Shown: positions 1-5,216 of the stretch, one piece after another
Position numbering within the stretch: the first letter of the stretch is position 1
Layout of the letters: each line of letters opens with the position of its first letter
Assembly: GCA_945874095.1 (NCBI GenBank)
Contig: CAMCFM010000354.1
Coordinates: forward strand, 1-5,216
DNA from: Candidatus Kuenenia stuttgartensis
Lineage (GTDB): Bacteria > Planctomycetota > Planctomycetia > Isosphaerales > Isosphaeraceae
Length of the DNA: 5,216 nt
Direction of reading: 5' to 3'
Program-made: the position numbers and the translations under genes
Notes under the pieces: model-generated
Databases searched by the model: none
The model's input: the letters and a program-made list of their open reading frames with translations, nothing else
Told to the model about the DNA's origin: nothing

Positions 1-3000
1 TGAAAGAGCGGACTTTTTCGAATCGAAGATACGTCCTGTTCTGGTTGGGACATGCTTTCGATGTCATGGTGACGCAAAGACTTCCGGTGAACTTCGGCTT
101 GATTCGCGATCGGCCATGCTTAAGGGTGGCGAGTCAGGGCCAGCGATCGTACCGGGAGATCCTGCGGCGAGTTTGTTGATTCAAGCCATTCAGAGGCTGG
201 AAGATGTCTCGGCGATGCCTCCTGGCAAGGATAAAGCACTGAGGCCAGAACAGGTTGCGGATTTTGTGGCATGGGTTCGGTCGGGAGCGGAATGGCCAGA
301 GAAGTCGGCCAAATTCGAGATCAGCAGACACTGGGCCTTTGAACCGCTCGGCAAGGGAATCATCCCGGAAGTTCAGAATAAGTCGTGGGTTCGAAATCCG
401 ATCGATGCTTTTGTGCTGGCAAAACAGGAGTCGAAAGGGCTTTGGTCTGGAGGTCAGTCCGATAAACTTGCTCTGATTCGTCGAGCCACGTTTGACCTGA
501 CGGGGCTCCCACCTGAGTCACGCGACGTTGAAGCTTTTCTGGCAGACTCATCGGCCACTGCTTTTGAAAAGGTGGTGGATCGACTACTGAAATCGCAAGC
601 TTATGGCGAACGTTGGGGCAGGCATTGGCTTGATGTGGTAAGATATGCTGACACTGCGGGCGAAACCGCCGATTATCCCGTACCACTTGCCTGGCGATAT
701 CGCAATTATGTCATCAATTCTTTTAATGCCAATAAGCCTTATGATGAATTTGTGAGAGAGCAGATTGCTGGCGACATTCTTGCAGAGCAGGGCGGGCCTG
801 AAAACTATGCGGAACGCGTTACGGCGACAGGTTATCTGGCGATTTCGCGGCGCTTCGGGTTTGATTCAGAGAATTACCACCACCTGACCATTCAGGATAC
901 GATTGACACAGTAGGGCAAAGCGTGCTTGGCCTGAGTCTGGGGTGTGCAAGATGTCATGACCACAAATTTGATCCGGTTTCAGTGAAAGATTATTACGGG
1001 CTCTATGGGATTTTTGATAGCACCCGATATGCCTTCCCAGGATCGGAACAGAAGCAAAAGGTTCGCTCGATGCTTCCTCTGGTATCGAGAGTGGAATCTG
1101 GGGGAAAATGGCGAGAATACCGCGAGAAGATCGCCACATTGTCGGGCCAGCTAGGCGATCAGAATACGATGGGTACTGGGCCGATTCTTCGAAGCCTATT
1201 TGAGATCGACGGCGATTTCGAGCTTCAGGCCCCAGCTGCAGGTGGAAGCAATGGGGTACTGGTACCCCCATGGTTATACGAGGGGCAGGTAGCCTTAACC
1301 TCAGCAGCACAAAGTCCTTATCGTAACTTCTATTCCACGGGCAAGGTGGGAGTCAGCCTGCCTGAAGGTGCGACGACCTATAAAATTCGTCAAGCGATTT
1401 ATCCAAAACACGACGGTCAGAAAAGCCAATCGCTCTATGTGAATCTTGACTTTCGGATGGGTCCCAAAAAAATGACTGAAACCAAGGGCAAGCATGCGTT
1501 TGTACTTGGTGAGGTCAGCGGGAAACCAGTGGTGGAAATTTTATTTGCAGCAGATACTTTAATTCTTCGAAATGGCAATGTCGAGGAAGTGGTGGCTCCG
1601 TTAAAACCATCGGAATGGTACAATCTGCAGTTGAAAATTGATTTAAAACAGCGGACGGTTTCATTAAAGGTCGGAGTTCCCGGAGCGGTTTCGGAAGTCT
1701 TGAACAAGCCGATTCCGATTGGAAACGCTTCAGCCATTGAGCTATTAGAATTCCGTTCCGAGGGTCCAACCGGGGCGAAGTGGACTTCGATGGAACTCGA
1801 CAACCTGGGACTTCAGGAAGAGCCGATTCAGAATGTCTCGCGAGAAATTTCTGGAGTGGCGAAAAAGGAGGTCGGTAGCGATTTCACAGAATTGCAATCA
1901 CGTTTAAAGCAGCTCTCGGGAATCGATGGTGATTGTGAAATGCAAGTGAAGGGGGCACCTCCATCTGCGCCTTGGAATTCTGGGCCCAACAGTGTTGTCA
2001 AAATTTCAGACAAATCTCAAAGTCCGTTCCAGAACATCTATCCACAAGGAACTCTCGGTCTTCAGATGCCGAACCGCTCTGAATATGATGGTCTCGGAAT
2101 GAGTTTAACCACTCCTAAAACAGACGATCAGGGGCGGCTTCATATTGCATTTGATTTTCGATGTGCATCAAGCGCAGCCGGCGGGAGTGGTTCCTGGCGT
2201 TATTATATTGGACATGGGGCCGGAAATTCGGCGGCTGTGGAATTGTATTTCAATGGAACCAGTTTTTTCCAGAGAAGCGGCGATGCCAGAGAAGTTGTTG
2301 CTCCGATTCAGGTGGGTCAGTGGTATCAAGTTCAGATCATTTTAAATACACGCGAAAAAACATACACAGGTACGATTGCTTCAGCAAATTCGAAGGGCGA
2401 ATTCAGAGGTAAAACCTCAACAGGTTGGGATGGGATCACGGATTACACCTTTGTGGATAGTTATGGCCATTTAGGTGGAGTGAGGCCGGCGCTTGACTTC
2501 GACAATTTTTTCGTTGGCGAAAGTGCGTTGCCGGCACTGGGCGATCGCAGCATGCAGGTGGCTCAGGGGGCTGACAAGGGGCGTCGGGCAGAGGTTGCCG
2601 AGATTCGCAAGAAACTTGCTGAAGAAGAGTTGCGAGTCAACAGCCTGAAGCAGGAATTGGCGAAGCTGATTGCTGATGGGCCAGTGGCCATGACTTATGG
2701 AGTGGTGGAGGGGACTCCTCATAATGCAAAGATTCAAGTACGAGGCGAGCCTGATAAGCCTGGGCCAGAGGTTCCAAGGAGCTTTGTGAAAGTTCTGGGC
2801 GGAGAGACTTTACCTGCAGGGGCGAAGGGAAGTGGTCGTCTGGAACTCGCCTATTGGCTGACTCGAGCGGAAAATCCTCTGACGGCCCGAGTGATGGTGA
2901 ATCGGATCTGGCAATATCATTTTGGTCGTGGGATTGTGGCCACACCCAATGACTTTGGCCTTAGAGGGTTGCCACCATCGCATCCGGAATTGCTTGATTA

Positions 3001-3709
3001 TCTTGCGAATGAATTCATTCGAAGCGGGTGGTCTATGAAGGCGATGCACAAGCAGATCATGCTCAGTGCGACGTATCAGGAGTCGACAGATTCCGCGGAT
3101 TCTGTCCAGAGTGATACAGCGGGAGATACATCCGATCTTTACCTCAATTTTACAAGGCGTCGATTGAGTGCCGAGGAAATTCGCGATTCCATTCTGGCTG
3201 TCAGTGGAGAGCTTGATCGAACGCCTGGGCAGGAGCATCCATTTCCGGCTCCGAACACTTGGGGATTCTCCCAGCACGGCCCTTTCAGCGCGGCTTACGA
3301 TCACAATAAACGCAGCGTGTATTTGATGACCCAGCGATTGAAGCGTCATCCGTTTCTTGGGCTTTTTGATGGTGCGGATCCTAATACAACCACCGCATCG
3401 AGATTGGTCACCACCGTACCGACACAAGCCCTATTTTTTCTGAACGATGCTTTTGTGCATGAAAAGTCAGAGAAATGGGCTTCGCGACTGATCAAGGATC
3501 AAAGCGAGATGCCTCACAGGATTGAGAAAGCCTGGAGGACTGCAATCGGCAGGGCCCCTTCATCTACAGAAGAGGCTGAAGCACTTGCATTTCTATCATC
3601 CTATGGAGCTGAGTTGGGATCAAAAAATCTTGATCAAATTGAGATGCGTTCGCTAGCGGCCTATCTAAGAACGATTCTTGGCAGTAACGCGTTTTTGTAT
3701 CTGGACTGA
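1..3709 (+). CDS. PSD1-type multidomain protein: cytochrome c (PSCyt1), DUF1549, tandem beta-sandwich insert, DUF1553; 5' partial
   Basis: The reading frame is open from the left edge (base 1 is the last base of a split codon) to the TGA at 3707-3709, giving 1,235 visible residues, numbered here from base 2. The ATG at 116 is internal because the conserved cytochrome segment, with heme motif CFRCH (residues 18-22), precedes it in frame. The true start and probably a signal peptide lie outside the window. Domains in order: PSCyt1 about 1-95, with a likely axial methionine at 72 in AMPPG; DUF1549 about 110-343, including a second CxxCH (CARCHDHKFDP from 315); two related beta-sandwich-like units, about 400-607 and 640-841; a helical coiled-coil-like stretch about 863-890; and DUF1553 about 944-1235, with NPLTARVMVNR at 958 and PSHPELL at 992. 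Family knowledge: such proteins are abundant in Planctomycetota, probably exported, and of unproven function. Electron transfer or polymer degradation is inference. The insert makes it longer than the plain three-domain form. A DUF1501 gene follows immediately, suggesting one operon. Confidence 0.95.
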   Translation, partial: ERADFFESKIRPVLVGTCFRCHGDAKTSGELRLDSRSAMLKGGESGPAIVPGDPAASLLIQAIQRLEDVSAMPPGKDKALRPEQVADFVAWVRSGAEWPEKSAKFEISRHWAFEPLGKGIIPEVQNKSWVRNPIDAFVLAKQESKGLWSGGQSDKLALIRRATFDLTGLPPESRDVEAFLADSSATAFEKVVDRLLKSQAYGERWGRHWLDVVRYADTAGETADYPVPLAWRYRNYVINSFNANKPYDEFVREQIAGDILAEQGGPENYAERVTATGYLAISRRFGFDSENYHHLTIQDTIDTVGQSVLGLSLGCARCHDHKFDPVSVKDYYGLYGIFDSTRYAFPGSEQKQKVRSMLPLVSRVESGGKWREYREKIATLSGQLGDQNTMGTGPILRSLFEIDGDFELQAPAAGGSNGVLVPPWLYEGQVALTSAAQSPYRNFYSTGKVGVSLPEGATTYKIRQAIYPKHDGQKSQSLYVNLDFRMGPKKMTETKGKHAFVLGEVSGKPVVEILFAADTLILRNGNVEEVVAPLKPSEWYNLQLKIDLKQRTVSLKVGVPGAVSEVLNKPIPIGNASAIELLEFRSEGPTGAKWTSMELDNLGLQEEPIQNVSREISGVAKKEVGSDFTELQSRLKQLSGIDGDCEMQVKGAPPSAPWNSGPNSVVKISDKSQSPFQNIYPQGTLGLQMPNRSEYDGLGMSLTTPKTDDQGRLHIAFDFRCASSAAGGSGSWRYYIGHGAGNSAAVELYFNGTSFFQRSGDAREVVAPIQVGQWYQVQIILNTREKTYTGTIASANSKGEFRGKTSTGWDGITDYTFVDSYGHLGGVRPALDFDNFFVGESALPALGDRSMQVAQGADKGRRAEVAEIRKKLAEEELRVNSLKQELAKLIADGPVAMTYGVVEGTPHNAKIQVRGEPDKPGPEVPRSFVKVLGGETLPAGAKGSGRLELAYWLTRAENPLTARVMVNRIWQYHFGRGIVATPNDFGLRGLPPSHPELLDYLANEFIRSGWSMKAMHKQIMLSATYQESTDSADSVQSDTAGDTSDLYLNFTRRRLSAEEIRDSILAVSGELDRTPGQEHPFPAPNTWGFSQHGPFSAAYDHNKRSVYLMTQRLKRHPFLGLFDGADPNTTTASRLVTTVPTQALFFLNDAFVHEKSEKWASRLIKDQSEMPHRIEKAWRTAIGRAPSSTEEAEALAFLSSYGAELGSKNLDQIEMRSLAAYLRTILGSNAFLYLD
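1199..1822 (+). repeat. Beta-sandwich-like unit 1 of a diverged tandem pair within the PSD1 protein
   Basis: This segment encodes residues 400-607 of the visible protein (numbered from base 2). It begins FEIDGDFELQ and ends DNLGLQEE. Shared landmarks with unit 2, in the same order, are IDGD, SPYRNFY, a short G-x-G stretch ending in LP, LDFR, VVEILF, EEVVAP, EWYNLQLKI and a closing DN. Alternating hydrophobic residues and the W-Y-x-x-x-I strand near the end resemble LamG/concanavalin A-like jelly-roll domains, which are known inserts in planctomycete PSD1 proteins. The fold assignment is by pattern only. A binding role (carbohydrate or surface) is inference. Confidence 0.7.
1919..2524 (+). repeat. 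Beta-sandwich-like unit 2 of a diverged tandem pair within the PSD1 protein
   Basis: This segment encodes residues 640-841 of the visible protein. It begins GIDGDCEMQ and ends DNFFVGES. It matches unit 1 at IDGD, SPFQNIY (SPYRNFY in unit 1), a G-x-G stretch ending in MP, FDFR, AVELYF, REVVAP, QWYQVQIIL and DN. The central loop is richer in glycine and serine than in unit 1. Identity is concentrated in these islands and the DNA is well diverged, so the duplication is old, or two related domains were acquired separately. About 30 residues separate the units, including the charged helix KKEVGSDFTELQSRLKQL. Confidence 0.7.
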
Positions 3710-3765
3710 CAGAGCATGAAACGACGTTGCAATTTCGAGCCCCAATTCCTAAAACGGACAGAATC
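3710..3765 (+). other. Spacer between the PSD1 and DUF1501 genes
   Basis: The 56-base gap contains no convincing hairpin terminator and no clear sigma-70 promoter, so the two genes are probably co-transcribed. No strong Shine-Dalgarno precedes the chosen ATG at 3766; the nearest purine-rich stretch is ACGGACAGAA. Two competing starts lie here. A TTG at 3727, in the DUF1501 frame, would add 13 residues. An ATG at 3716, in another frame, opens a 31-codon ORF ending in TGA at 3809-3811, inside the DUF1501 gene. Neither has better support than the ATG at 3766. Confidence 0.6.
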
Positions 3766-5181
3766 ATGCCAATTAAACCTGTATACAATGCATCGCGTCG
3801 CGGGGTCGTGAGGTCTTTGGTTGGAGGCTCGATGCTGCTCCCGGGAATTGTTTCGGAGTTGCTCGCTGAAGATTCGCCCCGATCGGAAAATCGAGATCCG
3901 CTTGCGCCTAAGCCTCCCCATTTTCCAGCCAAAGCCAAGCGGGTGATTTTTATTTATATGAGTGGAGGAGTTTCGCATGTGGATTCATGGGATCCTAAGC
4001 CCCAGCTCATAAGTGGTTCTGGTAAAACGGTTTCGGTGAATGAGTTTCAAGGCCGTAAGGGGGATTACCAGATGTTCCTCAGGCCTCCATCCTGGGCTTT
4101 TAAATCTCATGGGAGATCTGGAACCGAGGTCAGTTCCCTGTTTCCTCATATGGCTTCGTGTGTGGATGATCTTTGCGTGATTCGTTCGATGCAGTCGGAT
4201 CATACGAATCATTACGAAGCGACTCTTGGAATTCATACAGGATCGTTCACATTTGCTCGGCCAAGTGCTGGGGCCTGGGTCAGTTACGGCCTTGGGACTG
4301 TGAACCAGAATCTCCCATCGTTTGTAGTGATTGCGCCTCAGACTCCCTACGCAGGCGGTCAGGTCTGGGGTAGCGATTTTCTTCCTGGCTCGCATCAAGG
4401 CACTTTGGTCATGCCCGGTTCGAGTCCTGTGGCGAACATCCAGCGAAGGGCAGCGAGTTCGCGGCTCCAAGAGCTCGAGCTTGAGACGATGGAGCGGATG
4501 AATCGGCGACACCTCAGCACGCACTCGAGCGACCCGATTCTGGCCTCTCGAATGAAGTCGTTTCAGACGGCATTTGGGATGCAGGCGGAGATGCCTGAGG
4601 TCTTTGATTTATCGAAGGAATCAGACACCACACATGCCATGTATGGGCTCGAGCGTGGAAGCACCAATGGCTTTGGATGGCAATGCCTTGTGGCACGGCG
4701 GCTTGCAGAGCGGGGTGTTCGGTTTGTCGAATTGATTGATGTTGGATCATCAAACAATTGGGACGCTCACGGAGACATGCAGACCCATGTGCCGCTTGCC
4801 AAAAATGTCGATAAACCCATTGCTGGCCTGATCCAGGACCTGAAACAGAGGGGAATGCTTGATGACACTCTGGTGGTTTGGACGACTGAATTCGGTCGCA
4901 CTCCATTTAACTCGGCAGCGAATGCAAAGGGCAGGGAGCATCACCACTGGGTATTTTCCTCGTGGATGGCAGGAGCTGGCCTGAAAGCTGGAATTACGTA
5001 TGGAGAATCTGACGAACTTGGAATTCGGGTGGGTAAGGATCCAGTCCACGTTCACGACTTCCACGCCACGATTTTACATTTGCTTGGCCTCGACCATACC
5101 CGATTGACATATCGAAACTCTGGCCGGGATTATCGATTGACAGACGTTCATGGTCGGGTGGTCAAAGAGATTCTTGCATGA
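3766..5181 (+). CDS. DUF1501 domain-containing protein (alkaline-phosphatase-like fold), probable Tat substrate
   Basis: The product is 471 residues from the ATG at 3766. I chose this start because it puts a twin-arginine-type motif, SRRGVVR (residues 10-16), close to the N-terminus, followed by a moderately hydrophobic stretch to about residue 32. The in-frame TTG at 3727 would add 13 residues with no signal features. Family hallmarks are VIFIYMSGGVSHVDSWDPKP (ending at residue 79), IRSMQSDHTNHYEA, NNWDAHGD (330-337), TTEFGRTP (373-380), GREHHHW (389-395) and HVHDFHATILHLLGLDH (428 onward). The conserved Asp and His residues are the expected metal ligands of this fold. No sulfatase C-x-P-x-R motif is present. 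Family knowledge: DUF1501 proteins are plentiful in Planctomycetota, commonly sit beside PSD1 genes, and have no established substrate. The length is normal and the frame intact, and the C-terminal part (GRDYRLTDVHGRVVKEIL) is the usual end for the family. The protein is probably exported and acts in the cell envelope, by inference. Confidence 0.95.
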   Translation: MPIKPVYNASRRGVVRSLVGGSMLLPGIVSELLAEDSPRSENRDPLAPKPPHFPAKAKRVIFIYMSGGVSHVDSWDPKPQLISGSGKTVSVNEFQGRKGDYQMFLRPPSWAFKSHGRSGTEVSSLFPHMASCVDDLCVIRSMQSDHTNHYEATLGIHTGSFTFARPSAGAWVSYGLGTVNQNLPSFVVIAPQTPYAGGQVWGSDFLPGSHQGTLVMPGSSPVANIQRRAASSRLQELELETMERMNRRHLSTHSSDPILASRMKSFQTAFGMQAEMPEVFDLSKESDTTHAMYGLERGSTNGFGWQCLVARRLAERGVRFVELIDVGSSNNWDAHGDMQTHVPLAKNVDKPIAGLIQDLKQRGMLDDTLVVWTTEFGRTPFNSAANAKGREHHHWVFSSWMAGAGLKAGITYGESDELGIRVGKDPVHVHDFHATILHLLGLDHTRLTYRNSGRDYRLTDVHGRVVKEILA

Positions 5182-5216
5182 TTCAAAAATGAAGAGCACG
5201 CCCTGCGGCTAGATTT
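5182..5216. other. Non-coding tail with no recognisable element
   Basis: After the DUF1501 stop codon the remaining 35 bases hold no ORF beyond seven codons (ATG at 5189, TAG soon after). There is only a 3-base GCC/GGC pairing, too weak to call a terminator. The operon may end or continue beyond the window. Confidence 0.5.

Noticed and set aside
1253..1268. Perfect inverted repeat GGGGTAC-TG-GTACCCC
   Set aside because: It sits inside the coding frame (encoding part of GVLVPPW) near the start of repeat unit 1, is short, and has no T-run or operator context. Probably chance.
819..1310. 163-codon open frame on the minus strand
   Set aside because: It is antisense to DUF1549, including the conserved CARCHDHKFDP region, and has no independent support.
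2810..3427. 205-codon open frame on the minus strand
   Set aside because: It lies opposite the conserved DUF1553 coding region, its translation shows no recognisable domain, and the + strand frame is clearly the conserved one.
3716..3811. Frameshift that would make MKRR... the true N-terminus of the DUF1501 protein
   Set aside because: The DUF1501 frame already has an ATG with a twin-arginine-type leader at 3766, so no frameshift is needed.
3985..4524. 179-codon open frame on the minus strand
   Set aside because: It is fully antisense to the DUF1501 core and its translation is rich in Arg, His and Pro with no domain pattern, as expected of a shadow frame.
5182..5216. Possible terminator after the DUF1501 gene
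   Set aside because: Only a three-base stem (GCC/GGC) can form and no T-tract of useful length follows before the window ends.
1..5216. CRISPR array, insertion sequence, tRNA or rRNA
   Set aside because: No short direct-repeat array, transposase motif, terminal inverted repeats or structural RNA pattern was seen. The window is almost entirely filled by two coding regions.

Overview
The window holds two co-oriented protein genes on the + strand and almost nothing else. Both belong to protein families that are strongly expanded in Planctomycetota, with relatives in Verrucomicrobiota and allied lineages. The first is a PSD1-type, cytochrome c-containing large protein (PSCyt1, then DUF1549/PSCyt2, then DUF1553/PSD1). 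The second is a DUF1501 protein. This gene pair, the roughly balanced base composition and the lack of clear Shine-Dalgarno sequences all fit a planctomycete. No RNA gene or mobile gene is present that would fix the genus.

Layout: bases 1-3709 encode the PSD1 protein. Its 5' end is cut off by the window edge. The heme motif CFRCH lies at 53-67, upstream of the first in-frame ATG (116), so that ATG is internal and not the start. The protein has an N-terminal c-type cytochrome domain, then DUF1549 with a second CxxCH, then a roughly 440-residue insert, then DUF1553 to the C-terminus. The insert contains two diverged copies of what looks like a beta-sandwich (LamG/concanavalin-like) domain, separated and flanked by short charged helices. 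Bases 3710-3765 are a short spacer. Bases 3766-5181 encode a DUF1501 protein with a twin-arginine-type N-terminus and the motif set of the alkaline-phosphatase-like fold. Bases 5182-5216 are non-coding sequence with nothing recognisable.

How they may work together: adjacent PSD1 and DUF1501 genes are a recurrent planctomycete arrangement. Both products appear to be exported, one as a heme protein with possible carbohydrate- or surface-binding beta-sandwich domains, the other as a predicted metal-dependent hydrolase-like protein. A role in handling complex extracellular polymers is often suggested for such pairs, but the reaction is not established and the sequence does not settle it. I see no previously unknown multi-gene system here. 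The most unusual element is the tandem domain duplication inside the PSD1 protein.
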